A DNA stretch of 64,000 nucleotides from Cutibacterium porci. Lineage in GTDB: Bacteria; Actinomycetota; Actinomycetes; Propionibacteriales; Propionibacteriaceae. The stretch lies in the NCBI RefSeq assembly GCF_009696315.1, contig NZ_VUMG01000005.1, positions 62,001 to 126,000 of the forward strand, in the 5' to 3' direction. The notes below the pieces were generated by a model. It was not told the DNA's origin. It worked only from the letters and a program-made list of their open reading frames with translations, and did no database searches. Position numbers and translations under genes: made by a program. Below are positions 35,577 through 45,829 of the stretch, piece after piece. Each line of letters opens with the position of its first letter. Positions within the stretch are counted from its first letter, which is position 1.

Positions 35577-37766
35577 TCAGTCATCGTTGTGGGCAGCGAG
35601 CAATTTCTCCATCAACTCGACGGCAGCGTCCGGGATGACGGTGCCAGGCGGGTAGATGGCTGCTGCGCCGTCCTTACGCAGCTCGTCAAAGTCCTGGGTC
35701 GGAATGACGCCACCGACAACGATCATGATGTCGGAGCGACCAAGCTTGTCCAGTTCCTTGCGCAGTGCCGGCACCAGGGTGAGGTGTCCGGCGGCCAGCG
35801 AGGAGACACCAACGACGTGAACGTCGCCCTCAACAGCCTGTCGAGCCGTCTCCTCCGGGGTCTGGAATAGCGGGCCGACATCGACGTCCATGCCGAGATC
35901 GGCATAGGCGGTCGCGACAACTTTCTGGCCACGATCGTGACCATCCTGGCCCATCTTCGCGATCATGATGCGCGGACGACGGCCTTCCTTCTCCTCGAAC
36001 TGCTTGATGAGCTCTTGGACCTTCTTGGTGGACTCAGAGTTGCCGGCTGCCTTGCTGTACACGCCCTCAATGGTACGGATCTGGGCGGTGTAGCGTCCAA
36101 AGACCTTCTCCATGGCGTCAGACATTTCACCGACAGAGGCGTTCGCACGCCCAGCTTCGATGCACAGCTTGAGCAGGTTGCGGTCAGGATCGCTGGGATC
36201 CGGGTTGGCGGCAGCCCACGTGAGCTTCTCCAACGCAGCCTGGCAGGCCTCCTCGTCGCGGTTAGCACGCAGCTGCTCAAGCTTGGCCTTCTGCTCCTTG
36301 AGCACCTGGGTGTTATCAACCTTGAGGACCTCGAGGGGCTCCTCTTCATCGAGACGGTACTTGTTGACGCCGATGAGGGGCTGACGACCGGAGTCGATAC
36401 GAGCCTGGGTACGGGCAGCGGCCTCCTCAATGCGCATCTTCGGGATGCCCTTCTCAATGGCCTTGGCCATGCCACCGGCCTTCTCGACCTCCTGGATGTG
36501 AGCCCAGGCCTTGCGAGCCAGCTCAAGGGTGAGCTTCTCGACGTAGGCCGAACCGCTCCAGGGATCAATGACGCGGCAGGTGCCCGACTCCTGCTGGATG
36601 AACAGCTGAGTGTTTCGAGCGATACGAGCAGAGAAGTCGGTCGGCAAGGCGATGGCCTCGTCAAGGGAGTTGGTGTGCAGGGACTGAGTGTGTCCCTGTG
36701 TAGCTCCCATGGCCTCGACACACGTACGAATGACGTTGTTGTAGACGTCCTGGGCGGTCAGCGACCATCCCGAGGTCTGCGAGTGGGTACGCAGGCTCAT
36801 CGACTTCGGATTCTTTGGCCCGAACTGGTTGACCAACTTGGCCCACAACATACGGGCCGCACGCATCTTGGCAACTTCCATGAAGAAGTTGGTGCCAATA
36901 GCCCAGAAGAAGGACAGGCGCGGTGCGAACTGGTCCACCTTCAAGCCCACCGACTCACCGGCGCGAATGTAATCGACGCCGTCGGCCAGCGTGTAGGCCA
37001 TCTCGATGTCGGCAGTAGCGCCAGCCTCCTGCATGTGGTAGCCGGAGATCGAAATGGAGTTCCACTTCGGCATGTTCGCGCTGGTGTACGCGAAGATGTC
37101 GGAGATGATTCGCATCGACGGCAGCGGCGGGTAAATGTACGTGTTACGAACCATGAACTCTTTGAGAATGTCGTTCTGGATCGTTCCGGCGAGCTGCTCA
37201 GGCTTAGCGCCCTGCTCTTCGGCGGTGACAACGTACAGGGCGAGAATCGGCAGCACAGCGCCGTTCATCGTCATGGACACCGACATGCGGTCCAGCGGGA
37301 TACCCGCGAAGAGCTCACGCATGTCCAGGATGGAGTCCACAGCCACACCGGCCATACCGACGTCACCGGGAACACGCGGATTGTCGGAGTCGTAACCACG
37401 GTGGGTCGGCAGGTCGAAGGCGACCGACAATCCCTTCTGACCAGCGGCTAGGTTACGGCGGTAGAAGGCGTTGGACTCCTTGGCAGTGGAGAATCCGGCG
37501 TACTGACGAATCGTCCACGGACGGAAGGCGTACATGGTGGCGTACGGACCATGTGTGAATGGCGGCAGACCAGCGTAGGTGTCCAGCCAGTCCATGTCGC
37601 TGTAGACGTCCTCGGAGTACAGGTGGCCAACCGGAATCTGCTCCGGAGTGGTCCAGGGCTCCTGCTCACCGACGGCCTCGGCCAGCTTGGCGAACTGCTC
37701 CTGCGCATCGGCAGGAACCGGAGAATCCCCGAGATTGATGGAATCGAAACGAGGCAGGGTGGTCAC
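35577..37766 (-). CDS. mutB: methylmalonyl-CoA mutase large (alpha) subunit
   Basis: A 729-residue AdoCbl-dependent mutase that interconverts succinyl-CoA and (R)-methylmalonyl-CoA, central to propionate formation. The TIM-barrel part includes [14 protein letters not shown]-like [39 protein letters not shown] and [16 protein letters not shown]. The C-terminal B12-binding domain has [18 protein letters not shown], whose His is the lower cobalt ligand. It starts within the last 4 nt of mutA. The length matches the Propionibacterium alpha subunit. Confidence 0.97.
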   Translation of the reverse strand: MTTLPRFDSINLGDSPVPADAQEQFAKLAEAVGEQEPWTTPEQIPVGHLYSEDVYSDMDWLDTYAGLPPFTHGPYATMYAFRPWTIRQYAGFSTAKESNAFYRRNLAAGQKGLSVAFDLPTHRGYDSDNPRVPGDVGMAGVAVDSILDMRELFAGIPLDRMSVSMTMNGAVLPILALYVVTAEEQGAKPEQLAGTIQNDILKEFMVRNTYIYPPLPSMRIISDIFAYTSANMPKWNSISISGYHMQEAGATADIEMAYTLADGVDYIRAGESVGLKVDQFAPRLSFFWAIGTNFFMEVAKMRAARMLWAKLVNQFGPKNPKSMSLRTHSQTSGWSLTAQDVYNNVIRTCVEAMGATQGHTQSLHTNSLDEAIALPTDFSARIARNTQLFIQQESGTCRVIDPWSGSAYVEKLTLELARKAWAHIQEVEKAGGMAKAIEKGIPKMRIEEAAARTQARIDSGRQPLIGVNKYRLDEEEPLEVLKVDNTQVLKEQKAKLEQLRANRDEEACQAALEKLTWAAANPDPSDPDRNLLKLCIEAGRANASVGEMSDAMEKVFGRYTAQIRTIEGVYSKAAGNSESTKKVQELIKQFEEKEGRRPRIMIAKMGQDGHDRGQKVVATAYADLGMDVDVGPLFQTPEETARQAVEGDVHVVGVSSLAAGHLTLVPALRKELDKLGRSDIMIVVGGVIPTQDFDELRKDGAAAIYPPGTVIPDAAVELMEKLLAAHNDD

Positions 37767-39673
37767 TTGGCAACTCCCAACGTGTCCAGAGTGGTGGTCA
37801 GGACGTCGACGACGTCCATCCCGAGGTAGATACGCCCGTCGATGACCTTCTCGGCCTCGGCAGCGTCATCACCGAATTCCTTGAAAGCACCCGACAGGTA
37901 GACCAGCTTGGCGCCAGCCTCCTTGAGGGCCTTGGCGACCTCGAGGCCCTGAGCCGCGTAAGTCTTAGCGTTCGAGCACAGGTCGGCAATCTCGGCACCA
38001 GACTCCTTGAAGGCCTTGACGACCTCCTCCGTGGTGCCTCCCTCGCATTCGGGGGTCTCCATGCCGGCGATATGCCACACCGGAGCGGAGAATCCCTCGC
38101 GAGGACCGAAGTCGCGACGAGTACCCAAACAGGCCAGGAAGACCTTCGGGCGCTCGGCGCAGGTGGCAGAGCGGTCGACGAGACCTTCAAAGACTTCCGC
38201 ATCGCGATGCCACTCCAGGCCCTGACGCTCGGCGACCTCTGGGTAAGGCTTAGTCTCAACAGTCTTCGCATCGAGCAGCGGGAACTCGCTGACAGCCGTA
38301 ATCGGCTGCTTGCGGGTAGCCAAGCGCTTGGCGCGCTCGTTGTTGAGCTTATCGAGCTCGGCGCGGACGTGGTCGCCAGTGAGGGCAGCAGCCATACCAC
38401 CAACAGCCTCGACGGCCTGGAACTCAGCCCAACCGGCTTCCTCCAGCCTCGTGGTCAACGCCTCGACGTAGAAGGAGCCACCGGCCGGATCGTTGACGCG
38501 GCCAATGTTCGACTCCTCGGCGAGAATGATGCCGGTGTTGCGGGCGATACGGCGGGAGAAATCGCTCTTCGGCAGACCAATTGCGGCATCGAAAGGCAGG
38601 GTCGTGACGGCCTCAGCGCCACCAACAGCAGCACCGAACGTCGAGATCGTGCCACGCAAGATATTGACGTAGGGATCATCGCGAGTGAGCTCGCGCCAGC
38701 TCGTGACGGCCTCTTGGCGGGCACCACGCTTCGCAGCCGGCACCTCGAATACTTCACCAACGCGATTCCACAATGTCCGCAGAGCACGAAGGCGGGAGAT
38801 GGTGAGGAACTCGTCGTGGGTGGCCGAGACTCGGAAGTTGATGGAGTCAAAGGCCTGCTCAGCCGTGAGCCCCTGTTCGATGAGTGCCCGGACGTACTCG
38901 ACACCAGTCGCGATGGCCCACGCAAGTTCGTGCACATCACCAGCACCAGCATTGTGGTAGATCGTGGCATCGACGACGAACGGGCGAGAATTCTTGTATT
39001 TGTCAGTCTTCTTGACCCACTCGGCCATCCCAGACAGGTCCGGAGTGCCACCGTTAAGGGCCACAAAACCGATCGGATCCAGGCCGAGGTTAAACGACAG
39101 CTTATCGGCGTCGATCTTAGATTCCGCGTAGACGTCGAGGAGTGCTTGAGCAGCAGCTTCTTGATCGTCACGGCTGGAAACCTCAACCTTAGCCAGATCG
39201 AGCAACACATCCTTGAGATCACCAGCGATGTCCTCAGGCTTGATGGCGTCGGCTCCGACGCGCAGCCACAGGGACGTCACGCCACGCTCAAGGTCAGCGA
39301 TGACAGCCTTCTTGGTAAACACGACGTCGGGATCCTCGTGAAGGGCCCGAACGTCCCACGCGTCCATGCTGCCGTCACGGATCGTGGTGCCGCGGGTGAA
39401 GGGTGGCACACCGGGAACGCCGAGCTTCTCGGGGGCATCCTGGCGCCGGTACATCGGCTCGATCTGGATGCCGTCGACCGTCGTCGGCTCGAGGCGCTTC
39501 ATTCCCTGCTCAATGTTGAGTTCCTTGCCTTCGGGGCGCCCCCGGTTCAAGACCTTGAGGACCGCGTCCTCCCACTGCTCGTGGGTGACCTTCGGAAAGT
39601 CCCCGGCCAGGCTCAACTCCTCGGGCATCCTGTCCTCGACGGACTTGGATGCGAGGTTGTCAGGATCAGTCAT
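37763..39673 (-). CDS. mutA: methylmalonyl-CoA mutase small (beta) subunit
   Basis: A 636-residue partner of MutB. It has the mutase barrel ([55 protein letters not shown]), but its C-terminal domain lacks the cobalamin-binding DxHxxG motif ([20 protein letters not shown] is found instead), as expected of the non-catalytic subunit. ATG at 39671-39673, with AGGAG 9 nt upstream. It is preceded by a cobalamin riboswitch and overlaps mutB by 4 nt, so both subunits share one transcript. Confidence 0.96.
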   Translation of the reverse strand: MTDPDNLASKSVEDRMPEELSLAGDFPKVTHEQWEDAVLKVLNRGRPEGKELNIEQGMKRLEPTTVDGIQIEPMYRRQDAPEKLGVPGVPPFTRGTTIRDGSMDAWDVRALHEDPDVVFTKKAVIADLERGVTSLWLRVGADAIKPEDIAGDLKDVLLDLAKVEVSSRDDQEAAAQALLDVYAESKIDADKLSFNLGLDPIGFVALNGGTPDLSGMAEWVKKTDKYKNSRPFVVDATIYHNAGAGDVHELAWAIATGVEYVRALIEQGLTAEQAFDSINFRVSATHDEFLTISRLRALRTLWNRVGEVFEVPAAKRGARQEAVTSWRELTRDDPYVNILRGTISTFGAAVGGAEAVTTLPFDAAIGLPKSDFSRRIARNTGIILAEESNIGRVNDPAGGSFYVEALTTRLEEAGWAEFQAVEAVGGMAAALTGDHVRAELDKLNNERAKRLATRKQPITAVSEFPLLDAKTVETKPYPEVAERQGLEWHRDAEVFEGLVDRSATCAERPKVFLACLGTRRDFGPREGFSAPVWHIAGMETPECEGGTTEEVVKAFKESGAEIADLCSNAKTYAAQGLEVAKALKEAGAKLVYLSGAFKEFGDDAAEAEKVIDGRIYLGMDVVDVLTTTLDTLGVAK

Positions 39674-39770
39674 TCGTCAGACTCCTGCTCCGCTGTGGAT
39701 GGTTGGACGACCTCGGTCGGCCCTCGAGACCTCGGACGCTGTGGCACACGCGGAGTGCACCACACGCTCT
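39674..39770 (-). promoter_or_regulatory. expression platform between riboswitch and mutA
   Basis: 97 nt on the minus strand. A hairpin with arms GTGGTGCAC (39763-39755) and GTGTGCCAC (39749-39741) has a loop containing TCCGC. The segment ACTCC (39756-39752) is complementary to GGAGT at the mutA ribosome binding site (39685-39681), and CTCCGC (39755-39750) to GCGGAG (39693-39688). No T-tract is present, so control of translation start is more likely than termination. The pairing is inferred, not shown. Confidence 0.5.
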
Positions 39771-39997
39771 GGCAGGTATTCGGACTCATGGGCACCTCGT
39801 CTGCCGACGAGTCCTACGTCACCGCTTCCCAGGCCGGAGCCCAGTGCTTGATCGTCGTCTACCTAATCCTCGGATTAGGTAGACGACGATGGTGATGTCG
39901 TTCCCACTCACCGCTGCGGGGCAGTTCCGGAGTCACACCGGATTCCCTCTTACCGCCTCAAAATCCCGGATGGGGATTCTTTGGCACCAGCACCTAC
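39771..39997 (-). ncRNA. cobalamin (B12) riboswitch upstream of mutA
   Basis: Read on the minus strand, this leader has the conserved pieces of the adenosylcobalamin riboswitch in order: a P1 arm GTAGGT (39997-39992), GGTGCC-type sequence, GAGGGAATCCGGTG (around 39948-39935), CCGGAACTGCCCCGCAGCGG, GTGAG and GGGAACGA. A long peripheral hairpin follows, then CACTGG, CTGGGAAGCGG, and GAGTCCGAATACCTGCC at the 3' end, whose ACCTGC pairs with P1. A candidate -10 (TAGTAT, 39999-40004) lies just upstream. The aptamer ends about 98 nt before mutA. This puts the AdoCbl-dependent mutase itself under AdoCbl sensing. Confidence 0.93.
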
Positions 39998-40076
39998 GAT
40001 ACTAGGCCGCGCACGATCGGCGTCACACATCGGGGGTACATGTGCACGATTGTGCGTTTATGCCGAAAAAGACCCT

Positions 40077-41033
40077 TCAACGTGCTTTTCGCACCTGCCG
40101 GACCTGGGGCCGGTTTGCGACGGTGTTTATCCATTCGCGCAGGTGGGCATGAACGCGCCGGCGATTGACCTCATTGAGAACCTCATGACGCCCACCTGGG
40201 TAAAGGATGACGTCCACCTCGCGGGACCCGGAATCACGCAGCTGGCGAGCCACCCGTCGCACTCCTCTACCGGAATCACCCACCGGGTCTTTCGCACCAG
40301 ACATCAGCAAGACCGGCAGCGTCGGCGGGGTAGCACGGAGCACCTCGGTGGAATTAGCAAGTTCAATAAGGCGCACCAACTCACGGTAAAACGCCGCAGT
40401 GCATACGAAGCCGCATAGTGGATCCTTGACGTAATCATCGATGATATGCACGTCACGAGACAACCAGTCGTAGTCGGTACGAGCTGGCTGAAAAGCCCGG
40501 TTAAAAGAACCGAATGACAGTGTATCGAGCAGCGGACTGCGGGAATCCTCGCCCATCATCAGTATCTGGGCTTGAGCTAGGCCGGTAGCAATGGTGCTCA
40601 ACGGGCCGAGGGAAGAGCCAGTGCCGATGGCGACAAGGCCAGTCATCTCACGACCCCGCCTAGCTGCAAGGACGCGAGCTAAGAAAGAGCCCATGGAGTG
40701 GCCAACGAGGAACCATGGCTTACCCTCCATCAAGAAGTGGTCAGCAACAGCCGAGAGATCGTCAAGCAACTGGTGATAGCCACGATCTGGGGTAGAACCA
40801 AGCTCTCCCATAGCCGCCGCACGTGGGCCGTGGCCACGATGGTCATTGGCAATCACGAGCCAGCCGTCGTCAGCAAGAAGACCGGCTACCTCGTCATATC
40901 GAGCGGCGTACTCAGCCATCCCGTGGCACAACTGCACAAGTCCTTTTGTTGGCCGGCCTGAAACCTCCCGAGGACGCCACACGAGGATGTCGACGTCAGC
41001 TCCGTCATCAGCAGTAATGGTGATGGTGTCCAT
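40077..41033 (-). CDS. alpha/beta hydrolase, monoacylglycerol-lipase-like
   Basis: About 318 residues. The Hydrolase_4 type fold shows VQLCHGMAEYAARYDEVAGL, VIANDHRGHG, the nucleophile Ser in FLVGHSMGSFLARVLA, the acid in LMSGAKDPVGD and the His in YPGGRHEVLNEVNR. It probably cleaves monoacylglycerols or similar esters. The start at 41031-41033 has GGGAGGAATC upstream; the annotated longer frame has no support. No signal peptide is seen. The mut riboswitch promoter begins just past its stop. Confidence 0.85.
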   Translation of the reverse strand: MDTITITADDGADVDILVWRPREVSGRPTKGLVQLCHGMAEYAARYDEVAGLLADDGWLVIANDHRGHGPRAAAMGELGSTPDRGYHQLLDDLSAVADHFLMEGKPWFLVGHSMGSFLARVLAARRGREMTGLVAIGTGSSLGPLSTIATGLAQAQILMMGEDSRSPLLDTLSFGSFNRAFQPARTDYDWLSRDVHIIDDYVKDPLCGFVCTAAFYRELVRLIELANSTEVLRATPPTLPVLLMSGAKDPVGDSGRGVRRVARQLRDSGSREVDVILYPGGRHEVLNEVNRRRVHAHLREWINTVANRPQVRQVRKAR

Positions 41034-41083
41034 GATTCCTCCCCAGGTTGTAGCTCCCAGCATATTGAAGCCCCACCGCCCAA

Positions 41084-41131
41084 TTTCCCTGCGGATACAG
41101 GGACACCTTTCCCTGCGGATACAGGGACACC
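41084..41131. repeat. exact 24-nt tandem repeat, each unit a hairpin
   Basis: Two identical copies of a 24-nt unit (TTTCCCTGCGGATACAGGGA, then CACC) in direct tandem. Within each, TCCCTG and CAGGGA can pair around CGGATA. The region lies in the divergent gap between the lipase-like gene and the dehydrogenase. It could be an operator with doubled sites or a slippage-prone leader. I do not recognise a family. Confidence 0.9.
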
Positions 41132-41233
41132 GCCACCAAGCTGCAACAACGCAAGCTCTCCACTCAGATACGTAAGCAACTTTTCTCCATCTCCTCCCTA
41201 CACTTAGTGGAGACCCCGCTGAGAGGAGACGCT

Positions 41234-42400
41234 GTGAAAATTACCGTCGCAGGACTGGGCTATGTCGGCATGGCCAATGCAGTGCTGCTCGCCCAGCACA
41301 ACAGCGTCGTCGCTATCGACATCGACGCCGAACGGGTCGAGATGGTCAACAACAGTCATACGACAATCGTCGATCCTCTGATCACGGAGTATTTGGCCCA
41401 TCGCGACCTAGATTTACACGCCACCACTGACCCGAAGGAGGCCTACCAGGGAGCGGACTTCGTCGTCATCGCCACGCCCACGAACTATGACCCTGATCAA
41501 AACTACTTCGACACCTCAAGCGTCGATGGAGTTCTTGATCTTGTTCAGGACCTCGCACCCCACGCGACAATCGTCATTAAGTCGACAATTCCCGTGGGTT
41601 ACGTGTCACATGTCCGCAAGGAACGTCCTGGACTCGACGTCATCTTCTCCCCCGAGTTCTTGCGAGAGGGGAAAGCCCTGTTCGACAACCTTCACCCGTC
41701 GCGGATCGTCGTCGGGTCGGACTCCCCCAAAGCCCACCTTTTTGCCGATCTCATGGCTACCGGGGCCCTCGACACAGATATCCCGATCCTCTTCGTAGGA
41801 GCCACTGAGGCCGAGGCCATCAAGCTCTTCGCCAACACCTATTTGGCAATGCGGGTGTCCTTCTTCAACGAGCTCGACACCTATGCCTCTCAGCGCGGAC
41901 TATCTACTCGCCAAGTCATCGACGGCGTGTGCCTCGATCCTCGTATCGGCCACCACTACAACAACCCGTCCTTCGGATATGGCGGTTATTGCTTACCCAA
42001 GGACACCCGTCAGTTACTGGCCAACTACCAAGATGTGCCGCAGACGCTCATCCAGGCCATCGTCGATTCCAACACCGTGCGCAAGGACTTCATCGCCTCC
42101 GACATTCTTGCCAAAGACCCTCAGCGAGTCGGCATCTTCCGTCTCGTAATGAAGGCTGGCTCGGACAACTTCCGGTCCTCCTCGATCCAGGGGGTCATGA
42201 AACGCATCAAGGCCAAGGGCGTCGAGGTGGTCGTTTACGAGCCAACCTTCGACGGCGACGAATTCTTCCATTCGACAGTTACCAAAGACCTTGAGTCTTT
42301 CAAGGCTGACTGTGACGTCATCATTGCCAACCGAATGTCACCGGATTTGGCCGACGTCGCTGACAAGGTATATACCCGAGATCTCTTTGGCGGGGACTGA
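41234..42400 (+). CDS. UDP-glucose/GDP-mannose dehydrogenase family protein
   Basis: A 388-residue NAD-dependent nucleotide-sugar dehydrogenase. The Rossmann motif [19 protein letters not shown] opens the protein, with [10 protein letters not shown] and [20 protein letters not shown]. The catalytic Cys is in [16 protein letters not shown], and the C-terminal domain has [19 protein letters not shown]. It resembles short Ugd enzymes making UDP-glucuronate, so a role in surface polysaccharide is likely. GTG start with GAGGAG about 6 nt upstream. Confidence 0.88.
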   Translation: MKITVAGLGYVGMANAVLLAQHNSVVAIDIDAERVEMVNNSHTTIVDPLITEYLAHRDLDLHATTDPKEAYQGADFVVIATPTNYDPDQNYFDTSSVDGVLDLVQDLAPHATIVIKSTIPVGYVSHVRKERPGLDVIFSPEFLREGKALFDNLHPSRIVVGSDSPKAHLFADLMATGALDTDIPILFVGATEAEAIKLFANTYLAMRVSFFNELDTYASQRGLSTRQVIDGVCLDPRIGHHYNNPSFGYGGYCLPKDTRQLLANYQDVPQTLIQAIVDSNTVRKDFIASDILAKDPQRVGIFRLVMKAGSDNFRSSSIQGVMKRIKAKGVEVVVYEPTFDGDEFFHSTVTKDLESFKADCDVIIANRMSPDLADVADKVYTRDLFGGD

Positions 42401-42415
42401 CTCGGCGCATGCTGG

Positions 42416-43651
42416 TCAGGTCTGGCTAGACCAGAGGATCTGACCGGCCTCCCGAATGAGGGCGGAGCAGCCGTCGCGCACATCGAGTTCGACGATCAGA
42501 GGTTCTACCCCTGGCGCCACGCTTCGGTAAACGTAGCGTTCATTGGTGAGATCTAGAGCCTCGGTGCGGGCATCCACGAGCCACGGGTGACGACGCCGCA
42601 GGCCGAGCAAGGCTTGGTGGGCGCGAAACGTATCTTCACCGAGGGCGGACAGGTCCGCAGGACGAGTTGGGAATACCGGGCGAATGTCGTCGTCACCCCC
42701 GAATCTTTCCTCTTTAATCCCACGATATGCCAGCTCATCTCCGTAGTAGATGAGTGGGATACCACCAACGGTGGCGAGTATTGCGGTAGCAAGGATGGCG
42801 CCATCTTGCCCCACCCGTGAGGCTATTCGGGTGACGTCATGGTTGCCGACGAAAGTCATCGGCGTAAAGGCGTTGCTGAACTCGTTGTGACGGCTCAAAG
42901 CGTGGTCAAGCTCAAAGAAGTTACGGGATGCAATGGCGGACCATATCGCCTTCCATAACTCGTACTGGGTCACCGAATCCATACCTGAGGTGTGGACAAT
43001 ATCGGTGTAATCGCCGTGAATAACTTCGCCAAAAATCCACACGTCTGGGTGCGTTTCACGCACCGGGGGAAGCACCGCCGCCCAAAACTCAGGCTTGACG
43101 GAATACGCGGCGTCCAACCTCCACCCGTCGACGCCGCGGTCACACCAATAGTTCATCACCCGGGTGACGAGCTGCCGGACTGCGGGGTCGTCATGGTTGA
43201 GGGCTACCAGCTCATCGTGGCCCTCGAAAACGGCAAGCTGGCCGTCGCGCCAGCGAACGAAGCGGCCAGCATCGGAAGCCGGACCGGCGCTCTGCGCGTC
43301 CTGCACGATGCGGTTTCGAATCGAAACGTGGTTGAAGACCCCGTCGAGAAGTATGGACAAGCCGCGACCGTGGGCGGCCTGGACCAGGTGATCGAAGTCA
43401 GCGTCGTCGCCAAGCCGAGGGTCGACGGTGAAGTAATCCAGCGTGTCATAGCCGTGGCTAGCCGACGAGAAGACCGGCCCCAGCGCCAGGCCAGAGCACC
43501 CGAGTGACACAACATAGTCCAGCCACGCCTCCACATGAGTGAGACGATGACTCATGTGGTGAGATCCCTCACGTATCGGGGCCCCGACGAATCCCAACGG
43601 ATAGACATGCCACCCAATGAGGTAATCAACCCATCCAGGCCGATGAGCCAT
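42416..43651 (-). CDS. alpha-amylase family (GH13) enzyme
   Basis: A 411-residue TIM-barrel glycoside hydrolase without signal peptide. Conserved GH13 regions: LLDGVFNH (region I), the nucleophile Asp in GVDGWRLDAAYS, the acid/base Glu in VWIFGEVIHG, and FVGNHDVTR (region IV). It is short for an amylase, with only a small C-terminal domain. It could act on alpha-glucans or maltooligosaccharides inside the cell, which fits the glycogen genes, though the precise activity is not clear. Converges with the dehydrogenase. Confidence 0.85.
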   Translation of the reverse strand: MAHRPGWVDYLIGWHVYPLGFVGAPIREGSHHMSHRLTHVEAWLDYVVSLGCSGLALGPVFSSASHGYDTLDYFTVDPRLGDDADFDHLVQAAHGRGLSILLDGVFNHVSIRNRIVQDAQSAGPASDAGRFVRWRDGQLAVFEGHDELVALNHDDPAVRQLVTRVMNYWCDRGVDGWRLDAAYSVKPEFWAAVLPPVRETHPDVWIFGEVIHGDYTDIVHTSGMDSVTQYELWKAIWSAIASRNFFELDHALSRHNEFSNAFTPMTFVGNHDVTRIASRVGQDGAILATAILATVGGIPLIYYGDELAYRGIKEERFGGDDDIRPVFPTRPADLSALGEDTFRAHQALLGLRRRHPWLVDARTEALDLTNERYVYRSVAPGVEPLIVELDVRDGCSALIREAGQILWSSQT

Positions 43652-43697
43652 GACGCCTCCCGCCGTTGCAACCGATCAACTACCAACGTCCATCATG

Positions 43698-45122
43698 TCA
43701 GTCGCTATGCAGATTCGCCGTTGAAAGGTCAGCACGAGGCGCTTTGGTGACGATCTTGTGGCCGATCCACAGCACGAGGAACACCGGGATGGTGATGTAA
43801 GCGACGACCATGCCAGTGATATCACCGCTAAGAACTGCATCCCGCCCCTGCCCTAAGGTGACGATAACGCACAGCACCCCGGCGACGATCGGCCCAGCGG
43901 GGTACCAACGCGCCTGATACGGCAACTCGGATAAGTCGTGCCCCTGAATCAGGAAAGCGCGTCGAAACTGGATATGGCATATCGCAATACCGATCCATGC
44001 GATAAACCCGCACAACCCCGAGATATTCACTAGCCAGGTATATGCCTGGCCTGAACCCACTAGGGAGGTCGCAAAGCAGGCAGCCCCGACGAAAGTAGTA
44101 ACGACGAGAGCCGGAACCGGAACCCCTCGTCGATTCGTGCGACCAAGTATCCGCGGCGCTTTACCCTCACGCGCTAGGGCATAAAGCATCCGGGTGGACG
44201 CATAAAGACCTGAGTTACCGGCAGACAGCACCGAGGTGAGGATAACTGCGTTCATCACAGCAGCCGCAGCGGCAACACCAGCCCGCTTTAACACCAAGGT
44301 GAACGGGCTGACGGCAATATCGGTGACCTCGCCTGCAAGCAGGTGCGGATCGGTATAAGGCAGCAGCACACCGATAACGGTGATCGCACCAATATAGAAG
44401 ATCATAATCCGCCAAAAGATCTGACGGCTGGCCCTTGGGACTGTCGCCGCGGGATCTTTCGATTCTCCTGCGGCAATGCCAATGAGCTCGGTGCCTTGAA
44501 AAGAAAATCCAGCAATGAGAAAGACGGTCATAATGCCGCCGAACCCATGAACGAAGGGTGCCTCACCACGACGCCAATTAGAAAGGCCAGGAGACGTCCC
44601 CATGATCCCAGCAATCATGAGTATGCCAAGCACTAAGAAGACGATCACCGCCGTCACCTTGATGATGGCGAACCAAAACTCACCTTCGCCATACGCGCGG
44701 GCAGACAGGACATTCAAAAGGAAGAGTAAGGCCAGAAATCCGACCGACCATATCCACGACGGTACCCCGGGCCACCAGTAAGCCATCACGATTGAAGCGG
44801 CAGCTAATTCCGCAGCTACTGTGATAGCCCAGTTAAACCAGTAGTTCCACCCCAACGCGAAGCCGAATGACGGTGAGACGAATCTCGTGGCGTAGGTTTC
44901 AAATGCACCTGGCACTGGAAGATAGGAGCTCATCTCACCTAAGGACTGCATCAGCAGAAAGACCATAAGCCCCATAGCAAGGTAGGCAATCAGGGCTCCG
45001 CCTGGCCCCGCCTGGGAGATGGTGGCACCAGACGCTACAAATAGCCCGGTACCGATAGCCCCGCCGATCGCGATCATATTCATGTGTCGCGAGGAGAGCC
45101 CGCGCTTCAATTCACCGTCCAT
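43698..45122 (-). CDS. amino acid permease, APC superfamily
   Basis: A 474-residue transporter with 12 predicted helices. The AAT-family signature is in the first helix and loop: HMNMIAIGGAIGTGLFVASG, then GEMSSYLPVPGAFETYATRF and a GWNYWFNWAITVAAE segment. It resembles LysP/ProY/GabP-type proton symporters; the amino acid is not evident. It is monocistronic in appearance, with 46 nt to the next gene on the same strand. Confidence 0.9.
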   Translation of the reverse strand: MDGELKRGLSSRHMNMIAIGGAIGTGLFVASGATISQAGPGGALIAYLAMGLMVFLLMQSLGEMSSYLPVPGAFETYATRFVSPSFGFALGWNYWFNWAITVAAELAAASIVMAYWWPGVPSWIWSVGFLALLFLLNVLSARAYGEGEFWFAIIKVTAVIVFLVLGILMIAGIMGTSPGLSNWRRGEAPFVHGFGGIMTVFLIAGFSFQGTELIGIAAGESKDPAATVPRASRQIFWRIMIFYIGAITVIGVLLPYTDPHLLAGEVTDIAVSPFTLVLKRAGVAAAAAVMNAVILTSVLSAGNSGLYASTRMLYALAREGKAPRILGRTNRRGVPVPALVVTTFVGAACFATSLVGSGQAYTWLVNISGLCGFIAWIGIAICHIQFRRAFLIQGHDLSELPYQARWYPAGPIVAGVLCVIVTLGQGRDAVLSGDITGMVVAYITIPVFLVLWIGHKIVTKAPRADLSTANLHSD

Positions 45123-45236
45123 GGTGGTCCTCAGTTAGGAGAGCCCCGCCCTGCTGAACGAAGCGTCGGCAACTGTACCGCCCGCAAGGACCCTCTCATT
45201 CAATACTCTGTATGCTGATACGCCGCACACAAGAAA

Positions 45237-45263
45237 GGCGCCCCGACATTACGCCGGGACGCC
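45237..45263 (-). terminator. terminator of tpx
   Basis: On the minus strand, GGCGTCCCG and CGGGGCGCC pair (8 of 9) around a 9-nt loop and are followed by TTTCTT, 11 nt after the tpx stop. A good intrinsic terminator. Confidence 0.8.
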
Positions 45264-45273
45264 TCTCATGATC

Positions 45274-45777
45274 TCAGGCCTTGGACGCAGCCTCGAGCGC
45301 AGCATCATAATTCGGCTCGGTGGTGATCTCATCAACAAGCTGGGTGTAGGTCACTTTGCCCTCAGCATCGACAACGATGACGGCTCGGGCCAGCAGGTGC
45401 TTCATCGGGCCGTCAGCGAGGGTGACTCCGAGATCCTTTCCAAAATGGGAGCGGAATGCCGACGCGACGACCACGTTCTCGATGCCCTCTGCTCCGCAGA
45501 AACGATCCTGGGCGAACGGAAGGTCACGAGAAACACACACGACGGTGGTGTCATCGAGTCCGGCGGCCTTCTCGTTGAAGGTACGAACGCTCGTGGCACA
45601 GACACCGGTGTCGATACTCGGGAAGATGTTGAGGACGAGCTTCTTGCCCTTAAGCTCGTCACTCGTCAACTCCGATAGATCAGGCTTGACAAGGGTGAAC
45701 GACGGTAGCGCAGACCCAACCTGAGGAAGATCGGCGACAGTGTTGACGGTCTGTCCTTTAAACGCAGTAGTAGCCAT
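45274..45777 (-). CDS. tpx: thiol peroxidase
   Basis: About 167 residues, an atypical two-Cys peroxiredoxin. The peroxidatic Cys60 is in [16 protein letters not shown] and the resolving Cys94 in [11 protein letters not shown], the positions expected for Tpx. It reduces hydroperoxides using thioredoxin. ATG at 45775-45777 is preferred over a GTG two codons earlier. It is followed by a clear terminator. Confidence 0.95.
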   Translation of the reverse strand: MATTAFKGQTVNTVADLPQVGSALPSFTLVKPDLSELTSDELKGKKLVLNIFPSIDTGVCATSVRTFNEKAAGLDDTTVVCVSRDLPFAQDRFCGAEGIENVVVASAFRSHFGKDLGVTLADGPMKHLLARAVIVVDAEGKVTYTQLVDEITTEPNYDAALEAASKA

Positions 45778-45829
45778 GGTCACACTTTATGCGGATATGG
45801 CTGCCGACCACGAGGCTCTCGGGGACCAT

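Noticed and set aside
35937-37451. 504-codon open frame on the plus strand
   Set aside because: It lies wholly antisense to mutB, whose sequence is a clear family match. Long antisense frames are common in GC-rich genes, and this one has no recognisable domain.
38072-39895. 607-codon open frame on the plus strand
   Set aside because: Antisense to mutA and running into the riboswitch. No domain or ribosome binding site; a composition effect.
41084-41131. CRISPR array
   Set aside because: Two directly adjacent copies with no spacers and no cas genes.
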